Of a stretch of DNA of 64,000 nt, positions 26,121 through 35,349 are shown piece by piece. This stretch comes from Arthrobacter dokdonellae (GTDB taxonomy: Bacteria > Actinomycetota > Actinomycetes > Actinomycetales > Micrococcaceae). The stretch covers positions 3,162,001-3,226,000 of the forward strand of contig NZ_CP029642.1 in the NCBI RefSeq assembly GCF_003268655.1. Direction: 5' to 3'. How positions within the stretch are numbered: position 1 is the stretch's first letter; every line of letters starts with the position of its first letter. Under the pieces are notes generated by a model, which saw only the letters and a list, made by a program, of their open reading frames with translations, searched no databases and was not told the origin of the DNA. The translations under genes were made by a program, and so were the position numbers.

Positions 26121-26666
26121 TCAGTCCTGGGCGAGGATCGCGTACAGGCGCCGACGGGCGTCTTCGAGCACGGCCACTGCCTCCTCGACCTGCTTCTTCG
26201 TGCCGGTGCGGCCCACCTGGGCCGCTGCCTGCGCGAGTTCGACGCCGGCCTTCGGCAGCGACGCGAAGCCGCCGCCCGACGCCGGTCCCGCTGCCTCCCA
26301 GGGTGCCGTGGCACCGGAACCGGCCACTTCCTCCCGGCCGGCCTCCGTCAGCGAGTAGACCTTGCGCCCGTTGGATTCCTCGGCCGTGATGAGACCCTCG
26401 TCGGCCAGCAGCTGCAGCGTGGGGTAGACAGAACCCGCACTGGGCTTCCAGCTGCCGCCGCTGCGCTCCTCGATTTCGTGAATGATCTGGTAGCCGTGCA
26501 TCGGCTGTTCCGCGAGCAGCGCCAGCACCGCCGTCCGCAACTCGCCCCGCCCCGCCCGGGTGCCGGAGCGCTTCTCAAACTTTGACCGCAGGTCCTCAAC
26601 GGCCTGCCACAGGCCGTCGAAATTGGGGCCGCCAAAGGCGCCGCCCGGGAATGAATTGTGCATCAT
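26121..26666 (-). CDS. PadR-family transcriptional regulator
   Basis: This encodes 181 residues from the ATG at 26664-26666 behind AAGGAGAG. After a Gly/Phe-rich start, the winged helix covers residues 40-115 (LRTAVLALLAEQPMHGYQII, SVYPTLQLLADEGLITAEES, GRKVYSLTEAGREE). A C-terminal helix (KKQVEEAVAVLEDARRRLYA) serves for dimerisation. It heads a two-gene transcript with the AarF kinase, which it probably represses with itself through the CGATA-type repeats upstream. Confidence 0.92.
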   Translation of the reverse strand: MMHNSFPGGAFGGPNFDGLWQAVEDLRSKFEKRSGTRAGRGELRTAVLALLAEQPMHGYQIIHEIEERSGGSWKPSAGSVYPTLQLLADEGLITAEESNGRKVYSLTEAGREEVAGSGATAPWEAAGPASGGGFASLPKAGVELAQAAAQVGRTGTKKQVEEAVAVLEDARRRLYAILAQD

Positions 26667-26679
26667 GCTCTCCTTTATG

Positions 26680-26811
26680 AATCGCGAACGATACGCAGCG
26701 ATAGTTAACGATACGTCCGGCGTGGCATGGAAATCCATAGCCCTCCGAGGTGAAGTCTGGAGTTGTCCGGGCGCCAGGCGATAGTTGGCGATACAGTCCG
26801 CCGGGGTATCG
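26680..26811. promoter_or_regulatory. Duplicated CGATA-type sites upstream of padR
   Basis: GCGATAGTTaaCGATAC at 26698-26714 recurs as GCGATAGTTggCGATAC at 26778-26794, exactly 80 bp further upstream. Further copies of the core are CGATAC near 26689 and GTATCG at 26806-26811 in inverse orientation. PadR regulators bind such AT-rich palindromes in front of their own genes. The sites may also include the promoter. Confidence 0.55.
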
Positions 26812-26887
26812 TGGACCGGCAGCCCTGAACACGCCCACGGCCGCCCGGGGCACTGAGGCATCCGAGCGATTCCAGCGGTGACCGATC

Positions 26888-27240
26888 ATGTGCACGCCGT
26901 GCCATCGACAGCGGGCCTGGATCCGAGGCGAGCTGTCCGTGATGGCGTCGCGCCAAAACGCCTTCCAGGCCAATGCGGCCGGACGAGGAGGTCCGGATCC
27001 GGCCAAGTATGCCGCCTTGTCCGCGGGCCAGGCGGCCGCGGTGCCCCACGTGGCCGCCCGTGAGCTGGGCGCTGCGGCGTACGCCATCCGGGCGTCCGTA
27101 CCGGCCGATCGCGCCGCGCGGGCGCGGGCCACGGAGCGGCAGTAGCAGCGCGCGCAGCTCCCCACCGCCATCCGTGACCTTGTGCTCGACGACCAGCGGA
27201 ACCGCAGCGCCATCTGTTGGCACGCCTTCGACGGTGAGCG
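26888..27240 (+). pseudogene. Broken Imm5-like (putative immunity protein) gene, copy 1
   Basis: The frame reads RAWIRGELSVMASRQNAFQA, then AALSAGQAAAVPHVAARELG and AAAYAIRA. It hits TAG at 27143-27145 and continues QRAQLPTAIRDLVLDDQRNR, then SAICWHAFDG. The stop replaces the Trp codon of the ERRWQR motif seen in the copy near 51 kb. The first third of the protein is missing. It is therefore a decayed copy of the helical family annotated as Imm5-like immunity proteins. No polymorphic toxin is nearby. Confidence 0.7.
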
Positions 27241-27351
27241 GACCCTACAGTACCTTGGACAGGCATGCCTTGGTGCACTCATGCCGCCCTGGCCCACCGA
27301 CCAGCCCGTGCGCCCGGTGCCCCTTCAGGACATCCCGCGAGCGGTGCCTCG

Positions 27352-27891
27352 CTATGCCAGGCCCAAGGCATCAACAATATTCCGGGCTATTTCCGCCGGG
27401 GCAGGCCCGATGTCGAACCGGGCCCCGGGTTCGTCCGGGCCCGGCCCCTCGAGGTCGGCGAACTGGCTTGCCAACAGCTCCGGAGGCATGAAATGGCCGT
27501 GCCGCGTTGCCAGCCGTGCCGCAATGGTCTCCTGCGAGCCGGCCAGGAAAACGAACTCGACCCCGGAGCCCCGGCGGTTGATCACCGCCCGATACGACCG
27601 TTTAAGCGCCGAACACGCAATGACGCCGCTTTGTCCCTGGTCGAGGCGCTCCTCAACCCAGTGGGCCACCTTCTCCAGCCACGGCCACCTGTCGTCGTCA
27701 TTCAGCGGGTGTCCGGCAGCCATTTTGTCGATGTTGGCTTGGGGATGCAGGGCATCGCCTTCCTCGAACGGCCAGCCCAGACGGCCGGCAAGGAGGGCCG
27801 CCACCGTGGTTTTGCCGCAGCCTGAAACGCCCATGACCACCAGCACCACGGGTTCGGCAGCACTTTCGTGGACGGGCTCCGGGATCTCCAT
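27352..27891 (-). CDS. gntK: Gluconokinase
   Basis: This 179-residue protein has the P-loop VMGVSGCGKTTVAALLAGRL near residue 19, then the gluconokinase segments FEEGDALHPQANIDKMAAGH, PLNDDDRWPWL, ACSALKRSYRAVI and LATRHGHFMPPELLASQFAD. It phosphorylates D-gluconate to 6-phosphogluconate with ATP in the cytosol, feeding the pentose phosphate or Entner-Doudoroff route. The length is usual for the family. No gluconate permease is adjacent; regulation cannot be seen. Confidence 0.96.
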   Translation of the reverse strand: MEIPEPVHESAAEPVVLVVMGVSGCGKTTVAALLAGRLGWPFEEGDALHPQANIDKMAAGHPLNDDDRWPWLEKVAHWVEERLDQGQSGVIACSALKRSYRAVINRRGSGVEFVFLAGSQETIAARLATRHGHFMPPELLASQFADLEGPGPDEPGARFDIGPAPAEIARNIVDALGLA

Positions 27892-28120
27892 GCTCCGATC
27901 ATCGCACCACGGACCCGGCCGTGTCAGGAGTCGCGGCTGCGGACCCGGACGTGTCGGCAGCCCTCAGGAGACCAGGTGGAATCTTGGCGCGGGCAGGCGT
28001 CCGCCGCCTGGGCCGCTGGATCGCCGCAGTCCGCAGTCACGCCGTCGGCCGACCGTCAACCGCAGTTGCCGCCGGAGGCAAAGACCACGCGCAGCCGCCC
28101 AGTGCCCTAGGGTGGGGACA

Positions 28121-30739
28121 ATGCACACTTTTGACGCCGCCCTGCCCACACAACCGGCCGCCGAGGACGCCCCGGACGGATTCGTCCGGGTGCGGGGTGC
28201 GCGCGAGAACAACCTCAAGAACGTCGACGTCGATGTCCCCCGCGATGCCATCGTGGCCTTCACCGGCATTTCCGGCAGCGGCAAGTCCTCCCTGGCCTTC
28301 GGGACCATCTTTGCCGAAGCCCAGCGCCGCTATTTCGAGTCCGTGGCGCCGTACGCGCGCCGGCTGATCCAGCAGGGCAACAATCCCAGGGTGGAAGCGA
28401 TCACGGGGCTCCCGCCCGCCGTGGCGTTGCAGCAGCGCCGCGGCACGCCGAGTGCCCGCTCCTCGGTGGGGACAGTGACCACGCTGTCCAACTCCCTACG
28501 CATGCTCTTTTCCCGGGCAGGCGACTACCCGCAAGGCGCCGGGATCCTCTATTCGGATTCCTTCTCCCCCAACACGGCCACCGGCGCGTGCCCGGTGTGC
28601 CACGGCCTGGGCACCGCACACACCGTCAGTGAACAATCGCTCGTGCCGGATCCGGCGCTGAGCATCCGGGACGGGGCGGTCGCCGCCTGGCCGGGTGCCT
28701 GGCAGGGGAAGAACCTGCGTGACATCCTCAGCCACCTTGGCTACGACGTCGACGTGCCCTGGCGGGACCTGCCGCAGAAGGACCGGGACTGGATCCTTTT
28801 CACCGAGGAACAACCCGTCGTGGAAGTCACGCCAAAGCGCGACCGGGTGGAAAAGCCCTACAAGGGACAGTTTTGGAGTGCCCGCAGCCACGTCCTGCAC
28901 ACCCTGGCGGACTCCAAGAGCGCCGCCATGCGCGACCGCGCACTGTCCTTCATGCATTCAGGCCCGTGCCTCAACTGTGCCGGCAGCGGACTGAAGCCGG
29001 ACGCCCTGGCCGTGACGATCGGCGGCCGCAACATCGCCGCCATGAATGCGCTGCCGCTGACGGAGCTCGCGGCCGCGCTGCAACCGTCCGGCACCGCCGG
29101 TCCGCACCCGGACGGCTCCCGGGAGGCCGTTGCCGACGCCATTTCAAAGGACCTGCTTCAGCGCGTGGGTATTCTCCTGGACCTGGGGCTGGGCTATCTC
29201 AGCCTGGGACGGGCCACCCCCACGCTCTCCCCCGGCGAGATGCAGCGCCTGCGCATTGCCACCCAGCTCCGCTCCGGGCTTTTCGGTGTGGTCTATGTAC
29301 TGGACGAGCCCTCGGCCGGACTCCACCCCGCCGACGCCGAGCCCCTGTTGGAGGTCCTGGTCCGGCTCAAGGCCTCCGGCAACACCGTGTTCCTTGTCGA
29401 GCACAACATGGACTTGGTGCGCCGGGCCGACTGGCTGGTGGATGTGGGCCCCCGGGCCGGGGACGACGGCGGCCAGGTCCTCTACAGCGGGCCGGTGGCG
29501 GGCCTGGCCGAGGTCCAGGAATCCGTGACCCGGCCCTACCTGCTCGGCGGCGCCACGCCGTCGGCCCCCGTTTCCGTTGGCGCCACGGACGGCGGCGGCA
29601 CCCCGCCTTCCCAGCACCACCGCGCCGAGGGCGACCGCCGCGCCGAGGGTGACCGCCGCGCCGAGGGTGACCGCCGGGCCGCCAGCGGCGGCCTCCAACT
29701 CAACGGCATCACGCTGCACAACCTCCAGGACCTTGACGTCACCGTCCCGCTGGGCATCCTCACGTCCGTGACGGGGGTGTCCGGTGCAGGGAAGTCGACG
29801 CTGTTGGAGGTGGTCTCCCGCGCCGTCGACGCGCGGCCGCGGCCCGGCGCGGCAGCTGGCCCAGGGCAGCCGTCCGGTCCGGACGCGGGCGCGCAGCAGC
29901 TCCCCGTGGCCCGGGTGCCCGGGCTCGAGGTGGTGGACAGGCTGGTCCAGGTGGACCAGCGGCCCATCGGCCGCACCCCCCGGTCAAACCTGGCCACCTA
30001 CACTGGCCTGTTTGATTCGGTCCGCCGCGAGTTCGCGGCCACGGATGCGGCCCGTGCCCGCGGCTTCACGGCCAGCAGGTTCTCCTTCAACGTTGCCGGC
30101 GGCCGATGCGAAAACTGCCTTGGCGACGGATGGGTGGCGGTGGAGCTGCTCTTCCTGCCGGGAAGCTACGGGCCCTGCCCGGTCTGCCACGGCGCCCGGT
30201 TCAACGACGAAACCCTCGAGGTGGAATACCGGGGCAAGAACATAGCCGACGTGCTGGGCCTGAGCGTGGACGCGGCCTCCGCCTTCCTGGCAGACATCCC
30301 CGCCGCCGCCCGCAGCCTGGCAACCCTGCGCGAGGTGGGCCTTGGCTACCTGCGCCTCGGCCAGCCTGCCACGGAGCTGTCCGGCGGGGAGGCACAAAGG
30401 ATCAAATTGGCAACGGAACTCCAACGGGCCCGCCGCGGCCACACCCTCTACCTTCTGGACGAACCGACCACCGGGCTCCACCCGGCCGATGTCCGCCTGC
30501 TGCTGCACCAGCTCAACCGCCTGGTCGATGCCGGCAACACGGTGGTGGTGGTGGAACATGACATGGACGTGGTGGCCGCTTCCGACTGGGTGCTGGACCT
30601 GGGCCCGTCCGGTGGCGCGGCCGGGGGCCGGGTCATGGCCGCGGGCACGCCGGAAGACGTGGCCGCCGACGCCGGCAGCCGGACCGCGCCGTACCTCGCC
30701 AAGGCGCTGGCAGGCGGCGGCGCGGGCCACGGGGCGTAG
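28121..30739 (+). CDS. UvrA-like ABC ATPase (short UvrA/DrrC type)
   Basis: This 872-residue protein has two ABC modules. Module 1 has Walker A GISGSGKSS, zinc-finger cysteines in CPVCHGLG and CLNCAGSG, signature LSPGEMQRLRIA and Walker B VLDEPSAGLHP. Module 2 has GVSGAGKST, a zinc module with CENCLGDGW and CPVCHG, signature LSGGEAQRIKLA and LLDEPTTGLHP. It is shorter than housekeeping UvrA (about 950), and signature 1 is altered (LSPGEM for LSGGEA). Such paralogues confer tolerance to DNA-binding drugs. The linker near residues 501-518 holds three copies of RAEGDR. The ATG at 28121 follows GGTGGGGA. Confidence 0.93.
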   Translation: MHTFDAALPTQPAAEDAPDGFVRVRGARENNLKNVDVDVPRDAIVAFTGISGSGKSSLAFGTIFAEAQRRYFESVAPYARRLIQQGNNPRVEAITGLPPAVALQQRRGTPSARSSVGTVTTLSNSLRMLFSRAGDYPQGAGILYSDSFSPNTATGACPVCHGLGTAHTVSEQSLVPDPALSIRDGAVAAWPGAWQGKNLRDILSHLGYDVDVPWRDLPQKDRDWILFTEEQPVVEVTPKRDRVEKPYKGQFWSARSHVLHTLADSKSAAMRDRALSFMHSGPCLNCAGSGLKPDALAVTIGGRNIAAMNALPLTELAAALQPSGTAGPHPDGSREAVADAISKDLLQRVGILLDLGLGYLSLGRATPTLSPGEMQRLRIATQLRSGLFGVVYVLDEPSAGLHPADAEPLLEVLVRLKASGNTVFLVEHNMDLVRRADWLVDVGPRAGDDGGQVLYSGPVAGLAEVQESVTRPYLLGGATPSAPVSVGATDGGGTPPSQHHRAEGDRRAEGDRRAEGDRRAASGGLQLNGITLHNLQDLDVTVPLGILTSVTGVSGAGKSTLLEVVSRAVDARPRPGAAAGPGQPSGPDAGAQQLPVARVPGLEVVDRLVQVDQRPIGRTPRSNLATYTGLFDSVRREFAATDAARARGFTASRFSFNVAGGRCENCLGDGWVAVELLFLPGSYGPCPVCHGARFNDETLEVEYRGKNIADVLGLSVDAASAFLADIPAAARSLATLREVGLGYLRLGQPATELSGGEAQRIKLATELQRARRGHTLYLLDEPTTGLHPADVRLLLHQLNRLVDAGNTVVVVEHDMDVVAASDWVLDLGPSGGAAGGRVMAAGTPEDVAADAGSRTAPYLAKALAGGGAGHGA
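29621..29674 (+). repeat. Three 18-bp tandem repeats in the UvrA-like gene
   Basis: CGCGCCGAGGGTGACCGC occurs three times in a row; the first copy differs by one base. The repeats are in frame and encode a charged linker between the two ATPase modules. Confidence 0.9.
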
Positions 30740-30862
30740 CGTGCCCGAAACAGCCCTGTGATTGCGGCGGGCTCTGGTGCTGCGCGGAACGGTGTGTTTT
30801 GCTTGTCTTGGCCCTTGCCGACCGCGCCGGCATTTGTCCATCCGCACCAAAGGAGAACACCC

Positions 30863-31408
30863 ATGACCCTGCCCACAGAACTCACCGAAGGCACCTGGAC
30901 GCTCGACCTCGCCCATAGCGAGATCGGCTTCACGGTCCGCCATGCAGGCATCAGCAAGGTCCGTGGCCGCTTCACCGAAGCCACAGCCGAGGCCCGGGTG
31001 GGCGACTCGCTGGCCAATTCCACCCTGCACGCCGTGGTGAAGACCGCCAGCTTTGACTCCGGCGACGCCAGCCGGGACGAGCATGTCCGCGGCGCCGACT
31101 TTTTCGACACCGAAAAGTATCCCGAGATGAAGTTCCGTGCCACCAGCATCGAAGGCTCCGGCGAGGAGTACACGCTGACCGGCGATCTCACCATCCGCGA
31201 CATCACCAAGCCCGTGGAACTGGAAGTGGAATTCACCGGCGTGGCCGTGGACCCTTTCGGCGCCACGCGCGCCGGGTTCACCGCCGAAACCGTGATCAGC
31301 CGCAAGGAATTCGGCCTGACCTGGAACGCCGCGCTCGCGGCGGGCGGCCTGCTGGTCAGCGACAAGGTCAAGATCGAGCTCGACGCCGCCCTGGTCAAGC
31401 AGGGCTGA
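30863..31408 (+). CDS. YceI-family lipocalin-like protein
   Basis: This 181-residue protein starts at the ATG at 30863 behind AAAGGAGA. It shows the family pattern WTLDLAHSEIGFTVRHAGIS, a middle strand FDSGDASRDEHVRGADFFDT, LTGDLTIRDITKPVELEVEF and a C-terminal EFGLTWNAALAAGGLLVSDK. The fold is a beta barrel that binds a long isoprenoid or similar lipid. No signal peptide is present, as in many actinobacterial members, so it is cytosolic. Exact role is unknown. Confidence 0.94.
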   Translation: MTLPTELTEGTWTLDLAHSEIGFTVRHAGISKVRGRFTEATAEARVGDSLANSTLHAVVKTASFDSGDASRDEHVRGADFFDTEKYPEMKFRATSIEGSGEEYTLTGDLTIRDITKPVELEVEFTGVAVDPFGATRAGFTAETVISRKEFGLTWNAALAAGGLLVSDKVKIELDAALVKQG

Positions 31409-31479
31409 CGGCGGCCGCCCAGGGGCGCACCTGACCACTGCACGGCCCAAGGCCGGGAATTCAGGAGAGTCTCAAGGAC

Positions 31480-32409
31480 ATGGACAAGTATGACGTCGTG
31501 GTGATCGGCGGAGGGGCGGCCGGACTGTCGGCGGCGCTGGTGTTGTCACGGGCCCGGCGCAGGGTCCTGGTGGTGGACTCCGGGATGCCGCGAAATGGTC
31601 CCGCCAAACACATGCATGGTTTCCTATCGCGGGACGGGCTGCCGCCCGGGGACCTCCTGGCCTCCGGTCGAGAGGACGTCAAGGCCTACGGCGGGCGCTT
31701 TCTCGATGGGACAGCCTCCGAAATTGGAGGGGACAGAACCCAAGGGTTCCGGGTTCAAACATCCAACGGCCAGGAAATTCTTGCGCGGCGGCTGCTCGTG
31801 GCCACCGGCCTGCGCGATGAATTGCCGAACATTCCGGGGCTCGGCGAGAGGTGGGCACGTGACGTTCTGCACTGCCCCTACTGCCACGGCTACGAGGTGC
31901 GCGAGCTGCCGCTTGGCGTGCTGGGCAGCGGGCCGGACTCGGTACAGTACGCCCAGCTCATCCGCCAGTGGGCCCCCGACGTCGTCTACCTTACGTCTAC
32001 CGGAACCTTGACGGCGGCCCAGCGCGCGGAACTGGCCGCCCGGGCGATCGAGGTGGTGGAGGGAACCGTCTCTCGAGTCCTGGTCCTGGATGACCAGCTG
32101 TGCGGCGTTGAGATGGCGGACGGCCGGACCATCGGCCGCGACGTGCTGTTCGTGCCGCCGCGATTTGTCCCGAACAGCGGGCTTCTTGCAGCCCTCGGTT
32201 GCAACGTCGACGATGCCGGGTGGCCCGTGATGGACAGCACCGGGCAGACGACCGTTTCCGGCGTGTGGGTGGCCGGCAACGTGGGCAACCCCCGCGCCCA
32301 AGTCATCTCTGCGGCCGGAGAAGGATCCGCCGCCGCCATCGCCATCAACTCCGATCTGGTCGACGAAGACGTCAGGGACGCCGTCAAGGCTTTCAACGCA
32401 GGATCCTGA
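31480..32409 (+). CDS. Thioredoxin-reductase-like FAD/NAD(P) oxidoreductase
   Basis: This 309-residue flavoprotein has the N-terminal FAD motif VVIGGGAAGLSAALVLSRAR, a TrxR-like redox centre in HCPYCHGYEVR, and a C-terminal FAD site near VWVAGNVGNPRAQVISAAGE. The redox pair is CPYC, as in YpdA/HcpA-like or low-molecular-weight thiol reductase relatives rather than classical TrxB (CATC). It may reduce a small disulfide or a bacilliredoxin/mycoredoxin-type partner. It converges on a TetR gene. Confidence 0.9.
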   Translation: MDKYDVVVIGGGAAGLSAALVLSRARRRVLVVDSGMPRNGPAKHMHGFLSRDGLPPGDLLASGREDVKAYGGRFLDGTASEIGGDRTQGFRVQTSNGQEILARRLLVATGLRDELPNIPGLGERWARDVLHCPYCHGYEVRELPLGVLGSGPDSVQYAQLIRQWAPDVVYLTSTGTLTAAQRAELAARAIEVVEGTVSRVLVLDDQLCGVEMADGRTIGRDVLFVPPRFVPNSGLLAALGCNVDDAGWPVMDSTGQTTVSGVWVAGNVGNPRAQVISAAGEGSAAAIAINSDLVDEDVRDAVKAFNAGS

Positions 32410-32486
32410 CGCCGGAGAATTGCGGCTTGGCTTCACGTCGGCGGCCGAGGTGTCCGCCTCGGCGGCACCAAGGCGTTTCGCCGCGA

Positions 32487-33074
32487 CTACGCGGGAGTTC
32501 GGGCGGTGAGGGACTTGATCGTTGCGGGAAGAGCCTTGGCCGCGTCGGACTCGGTTAGCCGACCTGCCCGGATTTCTGCCGCCGCGCCGTGGAGCAGGGA
32601 GAAGAAGCACCCGGCGAGCCATTGCGAGGTGAGGTCGGTTCGAAAGATGCCGGCCTTCTGGCCCCGTTCGATCAACGCCCTGACACGCAGCAGGGTGGCG
32701 TCATGGTGCTCGCGAATTCGGTCGGATCCCAGTTCATCGTCGGTCGCCGCCAGCAGCCCGTGGAAATTGTCCACGATCCGCCATGAGGAGCGAACGAGCA
32801 GGTCGAGCGCTTCGGAGGGGTCGCCGTCGAGGTTCAGCGGCCCAAGTTCCTCCTCAACACGGCGCATCGTTTGGGCCGCGGCCGCGTCGAGCAGTTCCCT
32901 GCGCGAAGCGAAGTGGCCGTACAGGGTCACCCGGCCCACCCCCGCCGCCTGCGCGATTTCCGTCATGCTGGCCCTCGCATTGGCGGCAAGGCAGGCCACT
33001 GCTGCGTCGATAATTGCTGCGCGATTGCGTTGGGCGTCGGCCCGGCGGTTCTGGCCGGTCGGTTCATCGGTCAT
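32487..33074 (-). CDS. TetR-family regulator
   Basis: This encodes 195 residues from the ATG at 33072-33074; a TTG three codons earlier is also in frame. The HTH lies at residues 15-60 (RAAIIDAAVACLAANARASM, EIAQAAGVGRVTLYGHFASR). The C-terminal ligand domain includes LLVRSSWRIVDNFHGLLAA and LAGCFFSLLHGAAAEIRAGR. The target is not evident; the adjacent flavoprotein and secreted-type hydrolase are candidates. Confidence 0.9.
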   Translation of the reverse strand: MTDEPTGQNRRADAQRNRAAIIDAAVACLAANARASMTEIAQAAGVGRVTLYGHFASRRELLDAAAAQTMRRVEEELGPLNLDGDPSEALDLLVRSSWRIVDNFHGLLAATDDELGSDRIREHHDATLLRVRALIERGQKAGIFRTDLTSQWLAGCFFSLLHGAAAEIRAGRLTESDAAKALPATIKSLTARTPA

Positions 33075-33140
33075 GGACTCCAACTCCTCTCAGACGGTCC
33101 TGCAAGTTGTACCACCGCCATGGGGCGCATGCCTACGGAG

Positions 33141-34163
33141 CTACTTTGTGCCGCCGTGGCCCAGGAAGGCGCGGATCTTGTGGGCCATAACGTTGGACTG
33201 CGTCCAGTGCAGGTAATGCCCGCCCTTGAGGACAACCAGTTCATGGTGCTTGACGGTGGCCAGCTGGCGTTGGTGCGCGCCGAGCCAGTCCGAATTTTGG
33301 TCCATGCTGTCCTGTGACAGGAAGTCGAGCACGGGAAGGCTGTCGGGATACCGAAGATCCCGGAGTTTCGCGGCATTCTCCCCCACCCGGAGGGTTTCGT
33401 CGGTGACGGCCTGGTTCCCAAAGGTCCAACTGGTCAGCCGGCGCATTTGTTCACGTTCAGTTTTGGTAAAGCCCTCGCCCCCGGGCTCTCCATAGCCCAG
33501 GGCAGTGGCCCAGCGGACCAGGCCCGTGGTCGATGGGATATGTGCCCAAAAGTCGTTCCGGGCCGGGGCCACGGTTGCGGCGGGGGTTTTGCCTGTGGTG
33601 GTTTTGCTGGCCGGAACGGTGGGGTCGATGCCGATGACGCTGGACACCTCCCGGGGATACTTGTTGGCGTAGTACAGGGTGTAGAAGCCCCCGATCGAGT
33701 GGCCGGCCAAGGTGTAAGGCGTTTTGATGGCGAGTTTTGAGATCACTTCGTGGAGTTCTTCGGTGATGTTTTCCACGGTCCTCGGCCTGGCCTCCGTGCC
33801 GCTGTAGCCATAGCCGAACCCTTCGACAACCACTGTTTGGAAGCCGCCCAGTTCCCGGATCAGCGGGGCGAAGTCCAGCGCCGGGGCCGGTGTCCCCAGC
33901 CCGCTGAGGAGCACTATCGTCGGACCGGTGTGGCCGCTCCGGGAGACGTTGATGGTGCCTTCCTTGATCTGGACCCTCTCCCCGTAGGGTGCGGCGTGTG
34001 CCTTCTCGGCCCCTTCCAAAATGAGGTTTGCAGCGGTGGATGCGAGCAGCAGTGCGGCGAGGGACAGCGCGAGTGCCCCTGCCGCCTTCAGGGCTCGGCG
34101 TCGCGGACGCGCGTGGGGAGGCTGTTCGGGGGCCGAAGGGGTGCGGTGGAAGCGGGATGGCAT
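33141..34163 (-). CDS. Membrane-anchored or exported alpha/beta hydrolase
   Basis: This 340-residue protein has a basic N-terminus (HARPRRRALKAAGALALSLA) followed by a hydrophobic helix to about residue 50 with an AHA-A-type end, so it is exported or anchored. The hydrolase domain shows TIVLLSGLGTPAPALDFAPL, the nucleophile elbow TLAGHSIGGFYTLYYANKY, an acidic segment LPVLDFLSQDSMDQN and the final His in LKGGHYLHWTQSN. Substrate is unknown. GGAG precedes the ATG. It lies directly downstream of nothing related, 66 bases from the TetR start. Confidence 0.88.
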   Translation of the reverse strand: MPSRFHRTPSAPEQPPHARPRRRALKAAGALALSLAALLLASTAANLILEGAEKAHAAPYGERVQIKEGTINVSRSGHTGPTIVLLSGLGTPAPALDFAPLIRELGGFQTVVVEGFGYGYSGTEARPRTVENITEELHEVISKLAIKTPYTLAGHSIGGFYTLYYANKYPREVSSVIGIDPTVPASKTTTGKTPAATVAPARNDFWAHIPSTTGLVRWATALGYGEPGGEGFTKTEREQMRRLTSWTFGNQAVTDETLRVGENAAKLRDLRYPDSLPVLDFLSQDSMDQNSDWLGAHQRQLATVKHHELVVLKGGHYLHWTQSNVMAHKIRAFLGHGGTK

Positions 34164-34401
34164 GACAGAACTCCAGGAAGTGGGGGGATATTAGGCGTGC
34201 GGTGCGATGTCTCCGCGCTGAAATGCCGTCCGATTTGCCCCTTGCGGGCATGGATAAATCATACAACGGTGTTCGAGTTAATGAAAGAGTCCGGTGCGGC
34301 AAGCTTTAAATCCGGCGACACCAACCCGGGTGCGATCACCGGTGCGCCCCCGCCATGGCCCTCGGCCCGGCGCCTGGCGGTTCGACGGCGGCGCCGCACC
34401 G

Positions 34402-35292
34402 TCATCCCGGCTTTGCGTCCCAAGCAGGCGCACCCAGGCCCACCAGGTCCGCGCTGACTCGCCAAAGCCGCGCCGCCGCAGCCTCGTCATAGGACCGGGT
34501 GGAGGACTTGCGGGCCTTTCCGTTGGCAAAGTAGCAGCCCGTCACCCCCTCCAGTTCGGGCGCGGACGCCAGCAGAACCGACGTCGCCGCACCCCGCGCC
34601 GGGGACTTCATCAGGGGCCGCAGGAAGGGAACCAGCACACGTTGGATGGTGCCGGGATCCTCGGCCCCGAACCGCGTGTTCACCACGCCAGGGTGGAGGA
34701 CGTTGGCCGTGACGCGGCTGCCGGCGAGCCTTCTGGCCAGTTCGTGGCTGAACATCACATTGGCCAGTTTGGACTGGTTGTAGGCCCGCGCCCCCGAATA
34801 GGCGTGTTCGCCCTGCAGGTCGCCGAAGTCAATCCGTCCCAGCGCCTGCGCGTTCGACGCCACCGTCACCACCCGCGCTTTGTCTGCTTCCAGCATCCGT
34901 TCCATCAGCAGGTTCGTCAGCAGGAACGGCGCCAAGTGGTTGAGCGCAAAAGTGCGTTCGAGTCCGTCGGCGCTCACATGCCGGGTGTCCCAGCAGCCGC
35001 CTGCATTGTTGATGAGGACCTCGATCCGCGGCAGCGCTGCCAGCACTTCCCCCGCCAGGCGCCGCACCTCCGTCTGCGAGGACATGTCCGCAACGAACGC
35101 ATCCACCTCCCCGCCGCCCGCGGCGCGAATCTCCCGGGCTGCCCCCTCAACCCGTCCGGGATCCCGCCCCACAATGGCCACGTGCGCACCCATCCCGGCC
35201 AGTCCGACGGCGGTTGCCCGGCCGATCCCCCCGCTCGCCCCGGTGACCAGCACGGTCCGCCCGGCCATGGGCCCTTTCTGCAGTTGCTTCAT
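34402..35292 (-). CDS. Short-chain dehydrogenase, retinol-dehydrogenase/WWOX-like
   Basis: This 296-residue protein has TGASGGIGRATAVGLAGMGA at residue 17, VLINNAGGCWDTRH, catalytic YNQSKLANVMFSHELARRL and NVLHPGVVNTRF. The Arg after strand 2 (VGRDPGRVE) suggests NADP(H). AGKAR-type C-terminus and length match the actinobacterial dehydrogenase/reductase group close to retinol dehydrogenases. It is the last gene of a leftward set with a DUF4389 protein and an MDR reductase controlled by the TetR protein at 37543. Confidence 0.92.
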   Translation of the reverse strand: MKQLQKGPMAGRTVLVTGASGGIGRATAVGLAGMGAHVAIVGRDPGRVEGAAREIRAAGGGEVDAFVADMSSQTEVRRLAGEVLAALPRIEVLINNAGGCWDTRHVSADGLERTFALNHLAPFLLTNLLMERMLEADKARVVTVASNAQALGRIDFGDLQGEHAYSGARAYNQSKLANVMFSHELARRLAGSRVTANVLHPGVVNTRFGAEDPGTIQRVLVPFLRPLMKSPARGAATSVLLASAPELEGVTGCYFANGKARKSSTRSYDEAAAARLWRVSADLVGLGAPAWDAKPG

Positions 35293-35349
35293 GTCATTGC
35301 TCCCCTTGCTTTTGCTCCATGGATTCCGTTGCTGACAGTTCCGCCCGGC

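Noticed and set aside
27182..28120. 312-codon N-terminal extension of the UvrA-like frame
   Set aside because: It runs antisense through gluconokinase, contains no domain, and a good ribosome site with ATG at 28121 matches the family start.
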